From Schistocephalus solidus (Eukaryota; Platyhelminthes; Cestoda; Diphyllobothriidea; Diphyllobothriidae): DNA of 64,000 nucleotides. The position numbers and the translations under genes are program-made. Each line of letters opens with the position of its first letter. Positions within the stretch are counted from its first letter, which is position 1. Of the stretch, positions 21,520 through 31,809 are shown one piece after another. The notes under the pieces were generated by a model that was not told the origin of the DNA, ran no database searches, and was given only the letters and a program-made list of their open reading frames with translations. The stretch covers positions 1 to 64,000 of the forward strand of contig WEDG01006500.1 of assembly GCA_017591395.1 (NCBI GenBank). The letters are read 5' to 3'.

Positions 21520-21615
21520 TAGACAGGCTGGCGTGACAGGACCGACAGACCATTGGCTTGTAAAAGGTGCGTCATGTTAGATTGTGAGCTAGGGGAAGGG
21601 GCAGGTGGAACAACT
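21364..21615 (-). repeat. PLE pseudo-LTR, 5' copy
   Basis: Direct repeat of 18,711-18,963. It contains the first residues of the PLE frame and an intact-looking hammerhead. It ends at 'caactg', next to a pyrimidine-rich intron segment. Confidence 0.9.
21444..21488 (-). ncRNA. Hammerhead ribozyme fold in 5' pseudo-LTR
   Basis: On the minus strand: TTCGT (21,488-21,484), core CTGACGA (21,483-21,477; fits CUGANGA), stem II from GGGTTGGT with ACCAGCTT, GAAA, palindrome AATT as a 2-bp helix III, C at 21,449 as the cleavage nucleotide, then ACGAG (21,448-21,444) pairing with TTCGT. Hammerheads with very short helix III are known from Penelope pseudo-LTRs. There is one extra C at the base of stem II. 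Confidence 0.7.
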
Positions 21616-21707
21616 GAAATTCCTTCCTTTCTTTATCCACATTTTAATTCTCCTTTTTCTTTTCCCCTCCCTGCATGTTTCCACCTTTCGGTTTATGTCT
21701 TAACCAG

Positions 21708-22862
21708 ATAAATCAGTGTTCTAACCACTACAATTTCCAACCGGCGAGTGTGCCACTCAATGATCTCTTCCTTTTTCACACTCCACCGGCAACCGACTTC
21801 GGTGCCCATCTAAATAAGCACGAGTTAGCCACCCTGCTCCAAAAATGTCACACTTTTAACGCCTTAAACCAGCCGATGACATCGGAAACAGCACCAATTT
21901 CTGCTGCCGCTTCTGCTAATGAAAGCCGTCAGGGGGCGAGGGGTTTGGTTACTGCGTCTGCCAGTTGCCATTTGAACGACAACGACGTTCACATACCGCC
22001 AGGTCACGTGTTGCGGCTGAAGAGGCGCTTGGCTGCCACGGTTGGCGCCAAGACCTCGGCGGCCGCATCGGCCTCAGTGCCCTCTGACCTGCGCCGACTG
22101 CCTAGCCAAATCGCGGGCGCGGAGCAACTGTTTGGGGGTCTTTTCACGTCGCCGCCGCCGCCGCCACCGCAGCAGCAGATGACCGCAGCTGCGGCCTTGT
22201 TACCGCCTTCTCCAGCGCGGCCATCCTTTTCGGGCCAGTTCTTATCTCGCAGCCCCTCCGTCCGATCCGATCCCCTGGACTCTACTGCAGCCCTGCTGAG
22301 CATGCGCCGTGCTGTCGCGCAGATGGCAGCTGCGACAGCCCTGCAACGCTCCAGACGGCCGTGCGAACATGTGGTTGGCGAAAATCTGCCCACAGACACT
22401 ACCGCCGGCTGTCAACACCGAAACTGTCAGCAAGCCATCCCCGTCAGTAGCAAGTCCGTTCATACCCAGACGGACCACCCTCTTCATCCCGATCGTCATA
22501 ATCAGCAACAGCAGCAACCGGCACAGCGCTGGTACGACATCCACCCTCACTCGCAGCCGCCGCAGCACCGACAGCATTTTCGTACCCCGCTGGAACACGA
22601 GAGTGGCGCGGGGACACTGTCGCATGCGGCCTCCTCGTTGATGCGTGATCTGTTTGACCCACGGACCACGGCGTTGACATTGAACTCTCTCTCCGTCTCC
22701 TCCTCGGGTATTGGCGATGAGGAAGAGGAGGAGGAGCAGGTTGATGCCGAGGATGACTTCATTCCCCGAGCAGACTGCCGTGTCTGCAGCAGGCAGCATG
22801 TGGGTGACCAGGGCACACGCCAGGCTGCGCTGCCTCCCTGGGTGCCACATTATATGCGAGAA
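21708..22862 (+). CDS. Gene A, large exon: disordered protein segment with a TQT motif
   Basis: Open for 385 codons, phase 0 at both ends. The acceptor is a pyrimidine-rich tract ending 'cttaaccag' at 21,707, and the donor is GAA|GTAGGT at 22,863. An in-frame ATG at 21,675 means a first-exon model is also possible. The segment is GC-rich, unlike its surroundings. It has Ala-, Pro- and Gln-rich low-complexity stretches (about residues 150-165 and 270-290). SVHTQTD fits the S-[VI]-x-TQT form of dynein light chain LC8 binding sites. An acidic run (EEEEEEQ) is followed by CRVC and LPPWVPHYMRE. I do not recognise the family. Same strand and phase-0 joints link it to the exons at 25.3, 27.5 and 31.7 kb (inference). 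A PLE lies in the upstream intron. Confidence 0.7.
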
Positions 22863-23064
22863 GTAGGTCCTCTATGACGCACTGGCACGCCACCTCCCGA
22901 GCTGGGAAACCCCGCTGCGCTTCTTATTGCCATCTATCTCCGTGCCTGCATGCACACCGTACACCGCCCCTTTCTGCGAGTGACGTCACTCTGAGCACAT
23001 GTTCAACGTCTGTCCATGAGGCGGGCTTTTGTATGATCCTGCATAGACATCACTTACACATGAG

Positions 23065-23285
23065 GAACTGGCACTCACCGATCAAGTTAAGGGACATGCT
23101 CGTCCCATTGTCTTTTGAGCTTTATCTAGAGCCCTCCCATGCCGTCCCATAGAGCGTTCGATACAATGAATAACGATCCCGAGTTCGAATCCCAGGTGGT
23201 CCACACTTGTGATTGGGTATGACTGGCTCATGACGGCGAATAGCTAGAAATGGCCATTCCTGTCTCCCTTGTCTTTCCCGGTACT
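23065..23285 (+). repeat. Hammerhead/tRNA-like repeat, diverged copy in an intron
   Basis: Order: tail-type module ('cactcaccgatcaagttaag', GGGACATGCTCGTCCC hairpin), a short head with B box 'GAGTTCGAATCCC', then the hammerhead region (23,221-23,264) with a core change CTCATGA and one broken stem I pair, and the 'cccttgtctttcccgg' block. Probably inactive. Confidence 0.65.
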
Positions 23286-23994
23286 CCACCATATTTAATG
23301 ACATAACCTAATTGCGCCATTGTTTGGGGTAGCATAATCAAAAGGACAGAATTTGCCGGCCAAGTCATTGTGTAGACAAGTGAGGAGACAGCGCAAATTA
23401 TAGTCCACCACGCCTCTGCTATGCTCGTCGTTAACAAACAGTGTTCCATCGCCCAGTAGTGCGCCAATCATTTTTCTGTGAAACAGCAGGCAGACCCACA
23501 TGAATGGTTACTTCACGTACATCAGCTGTATTTACGGGCCGTGGCATTGCCTATCTGGCACGTTGCGATTGGCTGACCTCTGAACACCAGTTTGGGCAGG
23601 GCCCTTGCGTATTTCTGGCTTCCGGGTGGCGTGCTAATCGATGAATCACACCCGCTCTTGGTAAACGAACCTGTTCTGTAGTATGGTGGTTCCCTGTCGT
23701 GTGCCAGTGTCGGCCATTAAGAATGGTGCCTCGAGGCCGGGTCCGCCGTAAAGGATCTGTCTTTCTCTACATGCATTCTCCAATAAATTCCGAAGACTGC
23801 TTCTATCCCCAAATGAGTGCAGTTTGTAGGAATCCTCGCTTACGCCTTTTAACCGTTTTGAGGGTAAGGATGACTTAAATGGCCGCCTAAGCAGGACACA
23901 AGAACGGGAACCGCCCGCAATACAGATGGCTTGGCCCCAAATTCCAGGGATTGCGTTTAAGGTGATGTTTAAGGCTAATTTTGACCATAGTGCT

Positions 23995-24055
23995 ACTGCT
24001 TGGGATAGGGTTAGGGTTAAGTTTTAAGTTGATGTTAGGACTAGTGTTAGGTTTA
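23995..24055 (+). repeat. Degenerate TTAGGG-type stretch
   Basis: 'gatagggttagggttaag' followed by several 'gttagg' variants. The flatworm telomere repeat is TTAGGG, but only two perfect units occur, so this is an interstitial remnant or chance. Confidence 0.4.
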
Positions 24056-24057
24056 GG

Positions 24058-24380
24058 AGCCGCCGCGTGGTCCCATAACAAATGCCGAACATATGGGATG
24101 CGCGTGCCCAGCATGGGCACACGTAGGTACATGCTCATGCCGTACCCCGCTCTCCCACTCCGTTGGAGTTGCTTCATTTGCGTCCGATACCGCCTCCGGT
24201 CTTCTTGCCTATGTCTTTACACCGGGCACAGGCGGGTAAGGGAACTGAGAGAGTGCGTTAGATGCAATGCAAGTCTGCTATCACTTAAAACTAATCCACG
24301 CGAAATTTACCGTCCCTGCACAACCCTTCTGTGAAGCATACGGTGGACATCGTCAGACTACGACGGTTGAACTAACGTTA
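24058..24380 (+). repeat. Dispersed repeat R3, copy 1
   Basis: It matches about 58,700-58,920: 'ctatcacttaaaacta' / 'ctatcactttaaacta', 'accgtccctg', 'gcatacggtggacat' and 'ctacgacggt' occur in the same order and spacing. A shorter relative of its 5' part is at about 27,775-27,870 ('cgatctcgcctccgg'). No coding potential recognised. Confidence 0.65.
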
Positions 24381-24384
24381 GGGT

Positions 24385-25270
24385 TAGAACCCAGGGATAT
24401 TTACTCTTCCTAAAATTATGCACTTGACATTTTTTTATTATTTTGGTAGAGCGTTCCGTGTCCTCTTTAGGGGTCATATAAGTCCTCTCTACTGTTTTAA
24501 GTTCTGCAAAGAGACCTTAACCTGCCTGGATTTGCATTTTGAGCACTCTGCTCCCCCTGTTACTTTGCAACTTTTGAACTCGCAAGTGGATTGACGTTTT
24601 TAAGCAAACACAAGTTGACTATCTGTGGGCGCCATTTCCGCTAACTTCTTGTTCCGGTCACCGAATCCCGACGTACCTGAGTGCTACCTTAAGTCCGAAT
24701 GTCCCTCCACTGAGTACGATCAAACACGTGCCAAACGTGACTAGTCTTCCCGCGGAAGTTTGCTATTATTGAGGGTTGTCTCGAAAACCTGCCTCTGCCT
24801 CATTTAACATCCTTCTTCATGTTGGAATACGGTAGAATGCGTAAACTGGACCAAAGGTCTATCAGCACCGAGCGATTCCAATAAACTCCGAAAACAGAAT
24901 CAACGTTGATACGATTCTTTCGGATACTTGCTAACCACCTCAATACCCTAAACCGGGGTACCTAGGTTTGCGTTCTAGCGGGGTTATTTAGGCAGATCCA
25001 TCCGGGATATCGGGGTGCAACATTACTATCCCTCAGAACTACCTTCGTTGGCCAAGTTCTGTTCTGCCCTCCACAGAGTCCTCTCTGTAGGCAACGTTTT
25101 TGTACTCCCTATTCTCGCACTTGGGGATGGGATTTGCATCTCGCACGCCTCCCCATTATTCACTTTTTTAAATGGTGACCCCTGCATGCTCCAACTGCTA
25201 ACCGCTGGCTGAACAGCTCAGTGTCTGCATGCCTTACCTTCCTGCTAGGAGAGAGCTCTGTCAGTTCTAA
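24385..25270. other. Unassigned intronic sequence of gene A
   Basis: No repeat or coding block recognised between the R3 copy and the next exon. Confidence 0.3.
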
Positions 25271-25291
25271 CTTTCACACCACGTACTTCAG

Positions 25292-25555
25292 ATTGTCAAG
25301 GTAATTCAGGAGGAGGTGTCAAGCGTTATGCAAAAGGAAATGCAGAAGGCCTTGGAGGCGCACAGGGACCTCATTCGTGCCACGATGGCAGTCGAAACTA
25401 CAGCAACGTCAGTGATAGTCCCCGCCTCTGGACTGCCCTCCGCAGACCCCGATGCACGCCAGTCATCCTCAGGGAACTCGACCTTTCCCAGGGCCATGGC
25501 CGCGAGCTCTGTGAAGCCTGAAGTGCCTGTACCAGGATATGAGGCGGTGTCTAAG
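25292..25555 (+). CDS. Gene A, internal exon with helical IQEEVS...QKEMQK start
   Basis: The acceptor is 'gtacttcag' and the donor is AAG|GTGCGT; the 264 bases make 88 codons, phase 0. It starts IVKVIQEEVSSVMQKEMQKA, a charged stretch that could form a helix or coiled coil. A Ser/Pro/Ala-rich linker follows, ending GYEAVSK. The strongest support is the paralogous exon on the minus strand at 53,207, which shares the same acceptor context (CTTCAG|ATT) and most of the first 19 codons. Selection on the helix and free drift of the linker fit real coding sequence. The protein family is not recognised. Confidence 0.75.
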
Positions 25556-25767
25556 GTGCGTCTGCGCGATCCTCATACTCACTGCCTGTTTTCTGACATG
25601 TCACTGTGGTGTTTTTTGGAGACACTTAAATCTTCCTCCTACACGGAATGAATTCACATCTCCCCAAAAAATATGCAGCTTGCTTCAAAAGTTTGGGGGG
25701 AATGAGTATTTTTAGAAAGGGAGAGCGCAAAGACAACGCATGGGGTAGTTATAGGTCCAATGGTAGA

Positions 25768-25945
25768 GGGGCGCTCACCGATCATTTACGGGACTCATTC
25801 GTTCTGTTGTACCTTGGGGCTCACTATAGATCCCCGCCAGCAGCCGCACAACTACTATAAGTAGAATAAGCAGATGAATATTGCCGGCAAAGACAAGGGA
25901 GACTGGAATGACAAATTCTGGCTTATTAGCTGTCGTTGTCTTGCC
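25768..25945 (-). repeat. Hammerhead-repeat relative, subfamily b, in an intron
   Basis: On the minus strand a damaged hammerhead region (CCAGTC, stem II 'agctaataagcc') lies at 25,945-25,900. The hairpin tail follows: a GGGACTCATTCGTTC-type arm and 'cagcagccgcac', ending at 'cggtgagcgc' (about 25,770). A further scrap occurs at 25,978-26,040. Confidence 0.55.
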
Positions 25946-26049
25946 GGTTTAGATAGAGAATATAGACATTCGCGGATAAACGCTCACCGATTTTTAACGG
26001 AACTCACTCGTCACCCACAGTGCGATCAATTGTTTTCAGGCCTGCGAAC

Positions 26050-27540
26050 GGCTTCCATGACGCGGGCAGCAATTTAGCGTAATTTAACTCTACTCACATA
26101 GCCAGCATACGTTTCGGTGTAGATGAGCAGACCAAAGGACCACTCTATTCTCCCGTGGCGAGCTCGCATGCGAATTCGCAAGATCGTATTTATGAACTAT
26201 GAATTCTGATGCTCGATCAGTTTCCTTACTCAAAAACGTGCCTTAGATGTGGATATTTGCCTCGATTGATCGAGACTTCCAGTCCTGTTCTCTCTCACTG
26301 GTTGTTCTAGAGAATTTCTACCTTTTCATTTACTCAAACCTAAATCGCTAATTTGGCGTAAATCAGTCTACACTAAGATCGGTAGACGCAGACCGAAAGT
26401 GGATATGGATATTTGGGCCGAGTCTGTCACGGCTATAGATTATTTTCTGGGAGATCTAAAAATCAGCAAATTCAAAACTGGAGTACCCGGAGAATGCTGA
26501 GGGACTCACTGACCAGCTTAACCTCACTCATTTCTCTATCGTATTCAAAAGATATAACCTAGTGCCCATGAACATTTTTCAATGTTCGTGGACTACGTTT
26601 TCTACTTACTGAGCGGCAGTAAAGGCCTTGTAAGATGCTCTTCGGATGGACAGTCGACAGTCTCAAAAAATACCTTAATCATACACTTTCTTAAAGTGAA
26701 AACCTAGCCTTTCTTCGTGTGTAAAATTTAAAGAAGACGCGATTGGCTATAAAATGAGTACAATAAAGGATATTTAATGTATGTTTTCTGTAAAAGGTAT
26801 TGAGTTATAAGGTCATCGAAAATCAATAGAAAATGCCTACTAATTAATTAGTAATTTTGTTATCGAGTGTACTTTTTACAGGCGGCTGAACTAAATGCAT
26901 TCGAAAGCCGGTATCCTGACGTGTCTGAACTATTGTGGGATTATGTTGCATAATGATCGATATTGCAAACCCAATTCCTAATTTAAATCGCATTTCAGGA
27001 TTTCGGTAAAGGTTTAATGAGATCGGCCACTGATCGAAGGTCAACTGACACCCTTCTGACCGATTCTGAGCCCCCACCAAGGACTGAGTTCTTTTCTGCA
27101 ATAGACCATTCGATATTCACTCGGATGTTGAACAGAGGAATGCCTCTTGTCGCCCGTTCTATTCATCAAAGTCATTGAGCGAACGCTCTCAGGGACTGTA
27201 CGTTGTTTTCTTATTTTCAATCTGCCACTGAACGCCGCCTGAACAATGTCCACCTGCGCCATTACTGTGCCAGAATATGCAAGATAATGGACAACCGCAT
27301 CACGCCCTTTATCTTAGAGAGGCGGTCACATGATTATTTGGTGAACTTTGAAAATCTCATCTTTTTGGGACAGGATGTTTAATTTCTGCCGGTATCCTTC
27401 CGTCAGTAGTATGCCTTCATCTCATTCGATGTCAGTTCGTGTCTTTTCGGCTCTCCCTTCGGCTCCTTTTTACTCATGATCACCATCTCCCGCTCGCGAT
27501 GAGACGCCTTCGGCGCTCCATTATCCTACCAAGGTCTTTT
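26050..27540. other. Unassigned intronic sequence of gene A
   Basis: About 26,320-26,400 weakly matches 9,700-9,770. Otherwise nothing recognised. Confidence 0.3.
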
Positions 27541-27552
27541 ATCCTTTTGCAG

Positions 27553-27618
27553 ACCGCTGCCACCGCCACACCTCCTCCTCCTCCTCCGCCGACAGAACCC
27601 ACTTTCACTCCTGAACAG
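27553..27618 (+). CDS. Gene A, small proline-rich exon
   Basis: A strong pyrimidine tract with acceptor 'ccttttgcag' is followed by 66 bases (22 codons, phase 0) encoding TAATATPPPPPPPTEPTFTPEQ-type sequence, then CAG|GTACGC, a good donor. Joining it to the exon at 31,713 gives a Pro-rich linker running straight into the zinc finger, with no frame problem. No gene B equivalent was found, so it rests on splice signals and phase alone. Confidence 0.6.
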
Positions 27619-28014
27619 GTACGCATCCAAAATTAATGCGTCTATTGGTTGCTTACTTCTGGCTTAAGATAAGCCAGGGGCTCCTTTACCATTGGGTGGT
27701 AGTCAGGCTGGTAGACATTAAAAACCAAATAAAACTGAAGCATCTAAAAGACAGGTTTGACTGGCTCATGGTTCATAACGCACCGGGGTGTGTAGTGTCA
27801 CGCGTAGGTGCAGGCTCACTTCACGCCAGCCACTTGCGCCCGATCTCGCCTCCGGTATTCTGGGAAAGAGCGAGCAAGCGAGGCGCGGCTCTTCCCACAT
27901 GCCTTAAAAGTTGACTGCTAAAGAGGAGAAGGCAGGACTCAGAGCTATGCCTAACCCACTGGAGTGCTTCTCCGCAGCCCGAAGTGTACAGTAGGCATAC
28001 AATATCATCATACA

Positions 28015-28170
28015 ATATTATTATATATATATATATTCATTATATATTATTATATATATTATATTATATTATTATATTATTATTATATTATCATACAATA
28101 TCATACAATATCATCATACAATATTATTATATATATATATATATATTATATTATCATACAATATCATCAA
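28015..28170. repeat. AT-rich microsatellite with 'atcatacaatat' units
   Basis: Alternating (TA)n, 'tatta' and 'catacaatatcat' motifs over about 150 bases. Confidence 0.85.
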
Positions 28171-28184
28171 CTGTCAACCGCACT

Positions 28185-28890
28185 TCTGAGATGTGTTTTC
28201 GTTGTAACAGTAATGATTATGCCGCCTGGATTCCTAGATATTTCGGTGACGCCTGGATTCCGGCTCTTGTACAAGCTGCTTTTTCGACCGTCTGTAAAAA
28301 TGACTACTTCTGTAGCCTAAATGTTTTGCATGGACTTTCAATGCCCTTATAAATTCAAATGTCTTTTGTAGAAAAGATGTGCGAACATATTCTTTCGTGG
28401 ACTCATTTCTTAGAAAATTACGTCTCCTTCTAACTTCATGCTTAAAGAAATGGTATCTTCCGTTTTTTCAAAAAAATTCTAATTGTGAGATTTTGAGTGC
28501 AGTTTGTGCAGGCGGTCGAAAGGAAGCTCCTTGAAAAACCGGCATTTAAGCAAAAAAGCCCATTTCAGAAATTCTGTTGTCATTTCAACTGCATGTCTAT
28601 GTGAGGGTTGGACTGCTGTGGATCCTTCCGTTAGGAAATTCTCCCTTACAGTACTAAAGAAGTACCCTGGATTTTCCGAGAAAATGCCTGTTAGGCTAAG
28701 TCCATCCACGCTGCAGTAACTAAGCGGCCGTTCTTAAAAACAAGGTGTAGTTTGGTTTATAAATTAATATATTTTTAAATCAAAAGAATTTTTAACTAAA
28801 AACTCAAATTTCAGATATGGCCTTTATTAAAAATCACACAAATAAGGTTAAATATAAGGTTGTATAGGGACGAGGGACGCATCCAGAAGG
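28185..28890 (+). repeat. AT-rich dispersed repeat R4, copy 1
   Basis: It matches 63,320-63,990 in order: 'ttctgagatgtgttt', 'agatatttc.gt', 'ccgtaaaaatg', 'ctttcaatgcccttataaattcaa', 'tctaattgtgaga'-like, and an AT-rich end. Clearly old. No coding part recognised. Confidence 0.5.
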
Positions 28891-29249
28891 AGCAAGTAAG
28901 GAAAAATAATAACAAAGAGCTCAACGGATCAGTACTGTGTTGACTGGATGTTTGCATTCAAGAGAGCATAAAATCTGCCAGACACGGAGGTAGGCCGGTG
29001 GTCTCTAATGGTTTGTTCAATGTGATTATTTAGCACAAAATGAAAGGACTCTTCTTTGCCTCTTGTGTCACTGCCTTTTGGTTATCGCAAAAAAATACTT
29101 TTCGATATGCTTATGATCTGAGCTGTTGGCATAGATAAAAGGAGATCGGAGGCCGCATGCGAAGGAGGGCTGACTGTTGTCTAGAAAGTTAGGTTAGGGT
29201 GGCAAGCACTATCACAGTAGCAGAAGAACATTGGCGATTACTGCCTAGC

Positions 29250-29345
29250 ATACTAGCCGCTGTGCGCCTGCTAGTGGGACTCGAGAGTAAGCCTCAAGGC
29301 AGAGCAGGACGAGGGAGTCCCGCAGGCGATCGGTGAGCGTCTATC
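29250..29345 (+). repeat. Hairpin tail of a hammerhead repeat, subfamily b
   Basis: It carries 'agccgctgtgcgcctgct', 'ctcgagagtaagcctcaagg', a GGAC...GTCC hairpin and 'cgatcggtgagcgtct', matching 6,850-6,945 and 59,705-59,795. The hammerhead half is missing. Confidence 0.6.
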
Positions 29346-30084
29346 AAACCATGCGTTATCAGATTCATGCCTCCTTAGAGCGATGAACAGGAGAATTATT
29401 ATGTAAAATTAGGCTATGAATTCTGCGTCTATGAATGCCGTTGTAGCAGAAGACATCTTGTACAAGATCAGTGAAAACCTTGCTTTGCAATTATGGTATC
29501 AAGTCTGCGTCTATGGATACCGTTATAAACGAGGTAATTCTTTACGACGTCAAGGAACACCTTGCTGTTGATGGCGTCCGTAGTCTACCGTCTGACTGGC
29601 TGCTCTCCATCAACTGTCGGCAGTTCTTGAAGGTTGCCATTGGTGCTGTGTGCTATATTGGAAATGTCTTTTCACATGTGACCATCTCGGTCGAATTCGC
29701 GGACTTATCTTAAAGTAAGCCCTCATCGCAGCAGTACATGCTCTTCCAGAATGAGGGCCTGCAATTTATTTTCTCTGACAAGTTTCCTACTTAAAAATGG
29801 CTTGATGTTGGCCGCATGCTTGTGAGGTTCCATTCCCTGCATCCTCTTCCTAATGATGTGCATAGAGAACATCGGTAGATGTTCCCTGGGACTCATCTCA
29901 ATGGGCATATAGTGATACTTTTAGTGGATAAAATCTCTTTGACTGCTTTGGTCCGCCCTACTTAGTTCTAAGCACGATTTTATCATTATTAATTACTACT
30001 ACAGAGAAGCATTGCTAATGACCCATACGGCAATCCTTCCGCTTCTATTTTCATTGTCCGTTAGTAGTCCTCTGCAGATGGAAA

Positions 30085-30540
30085 CTGGCTGCAGCGTTCG
30101 AATCAATCACCAAAGGTCGCAGGTTCGAATCCAAGGTGGTCCACACTTGGGATTGTGTATGACTGGCTGATGACCGCTAATAAGCCAGAAATGTCCATCC
30201 TGGTCTCCCTTGACTTTGTCGGTTCTACTTAAAAATCATATGCTGTACATTGCTATGTGATCGCCTGCGAGGGCTCTAACGTGAGCTCCGGGGCACAAAG
30301 GAACATGCATGTTCGTCAAGCAGATCGGTGAACCGCACACTATCATCATATTGCCGATCGCAACCGACAAAACAACGAGCCCGTGGCTCAATGGTTGAGC
30401 GTTCGACTCAACTACCCATGGTCGCGGATGCGAATCGCAGGTGGTCCACACTTGGGATTGGATATTACTGGCTGATGACGGCTAACAAGCCAGAAATGGC
30501 CATTCCTGTCTCCCTTGTTTCTGTCGGTTCTACTTAAAAA
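30085..30540 (+). repeat. Hammerhead/tRNA-like repeat, tandem dimer
   Basis: Two units with CTGATGA cores at 30,167 and 30,472, spaced exactly 305 bases, the period of the main array. Between them are hairpins 1 and 2, the 'gatcggtgaaccgcacac' block and a second head with A box TGGCTCAATGG; the second B box is degenerate ('GATGCGAATCG'). It ends at a (TA)n run. Its hammerheads (30,161-30,205 and 30,466-30,510) have intact cores but worn stem I or III pairs. Confidence 0.85.
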
Positions 30541-30774
30541 ATATATATATCGAAGCAAAGAAATTATTTGGGAAACAATAAGGAACTTGATGAAGTAAAT
30601 TTTCGACTCGGGTTCCCCAGGTAGTCGTTAGACTTGTGGTAAGTGTGCAAAGCAGTTAAAATTTAAAAATCGTCGGAAAAATTGATATGAATGAATCATT
30701 CCTGTTCGTGACATCTCTTCTGGATTGGCTACAGCCTCTTCCAATTTTCTTTGAGCATTTAAGAAGCCTAGTTT

Positions 30775-30810
30775 GGCGAACGTACGCTTTCGATTATTCA
30801 TCATCAGACC
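30775..30810 (-). ncRNA. Hammerhead-like core, left arm of palindrome
   Basis: Minus strand: CTGATGA (30,807-30,801), short stem II loop, GAAA, then GCGTACGTTC and GCC. Helix III would be the palindrome around CGTACG. One stem I pair is a wobble. Confidence 0.5.
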
Positions 30811-31220
30811 TTTACAATAATATAAGGGAGGTAGATTAACAAAAGTTTAAACATACAATAATCAGTCAGTATGGGGAGAGGGTTGAGGGCGTTCAGAGGT
30901 CAGGGGTTATAGTCTAGTCCTACAGAGACGAGGGCTGGGGAGGGGAAGGGGAAGATGTACGGCAATTATCTAGGTAACTGGTTCGTCGCTGTGACGCGAC
31001 GTGGCGGCATCTGCGTTCACACCTCCTGCCACGTCGCGTCGCAGCGACGAAGCAGTAGCCTAGATAATGGCCATACACCTTTCCTCTCCCCTCCCCATCC
31101 CTTGCCCCTATAGCACTAGACTATAACCCTGACCTCTGAACGCCCTCAACCCTCTCCCCATACTTACTGATTATTGTGTTGAAATTTTTGTTACTCTACC
31201 CTCCCTTATATTATTTTAAA

Positions 31221-31256
31221 GGCCTGATGATGAATAATCGAAAGCGTACGTTCGCC
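31221..31256 (+). ncRNA. Hammerhead-like core, right arm of palindrome
   Basis: GGC before CTGATGA (31,224-31,230) pairs with GCC (31,254-31,256) after the cleavage C at 31,253. GAAA is at 31,240-31,243 and helix III is palindromic around CGTACG. Stem II (GA...TC) is very short, so stability is doubtful. Confidence 0.5.
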
Positions 31257-31712
31257 AAACTTGACTTCTTAGATGTGGGTATCCTCCCATGGTTTGTTTA
31301 CTACTCCCATTTGTCTGAAGACGAAATGGCGAGCCAGCCTCGAAAATTTACACCATTACGTTATTTTTTTCCCAAATACGTGATTAACTTGCGTCGCTTT
31401 GCGTTCAGTGGCATGCAGGACTTCATATTTCCGACGAGTTACAGAACCGTAGCATACAGATGCCCCTACACCGGCTCCAACACGCCCATCCTGTCGCATC
31501 AATCTCCTTTTCGTCTCTGTCATCTTTGCCGTCAGCGCAATTTCAGTGAAGATAATTTAGAGGAATCTCGCGCTTCTTCTGTCACAGATGTTTGTTTTAC
31601 TGACTTACTTCGCTACTTCTCGATTTACGTCGGACCCCGAAGTGACAAATTACGATGTGTGATGTCTCACCCGTTCGACACTCCTTAACCTGCGTTTATT
31701 CTGCTCTTTCAG

Positions 31713-31805
31713 GAGACTCCCAAATGTCCCGCCTGTGGCCTAAAATGCGAACATCGCCTTCACTTGGAGGCCCATTTAGAGACGTGTCTATCCCCACAGC
31801 ACTAA
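31713..31805 (+). CDS. Gene A, last exon: NEMO/optineurin-spaced C-terminal zinc finger
   Basis: The acceptor is 'ctgctctttcag' and the 93 bases include the TAA stop. The 30 residues begin ETPKCPACGLKC and hold C-x2-C-x12-H-x3-C, ending CLSPQH. This spacing, and the position at the very C-terminus, match the ubiquitin-binding finger of NEMO and optineurin (family knowledge); family membership is inference. The paralogous exon at 42,155-42,063 on the minus strand has the same length, phase and ETP-C start. Both share an additional Cys four residues after the second ligand. A ubiquitin-binding adaptor role is possible but unproven. Confidence 0.8.
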   Translation, partial: ETPKCPACGLKCEHRLHLEAHLETCLSPQH

Positions 31806-31809
31806 TTGG

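Larger units (their letters stand above)
30756..31285. repeat. Large palindrome (about 0.5 kb) with hammerhead motifs in both arms
   Basis: The left arm (from 'aagaagcctagtttggcgaac') is mirrored by the right arm (to 'gttcgccaaacttgacttctt'). Landmarks pair all the way inward: 'cctttacaataatataaggg', 'gtatggggagagggttgagg', 'ggttatagtctag', 'gacgcgacgtggc'. The centre is near 31,010-31,020. The arms are about 230-250 bases with few mismatches. It lies in the gene A intron before the last exon. Confidence 0.85.

Noticed and set aside
22004..22850. Long minus-strand frames opposite the 21.7-kb exon
   Set aside because: GC-rich coding sequence commonly leaves the antisense frame open. The plus frame has proper splice sites, phase and motif content.
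23995..24055. Interstitial telomere array
   Set aside because: Only two perfect TTAGGG units among variants. It is kept as a low-confidence repeat, not as evidence of a fusion point.
27964..28352. Two 118-122-codon Ile/Tyr-rich frames
   Set aside because: They are translations of the AT microsatellite.
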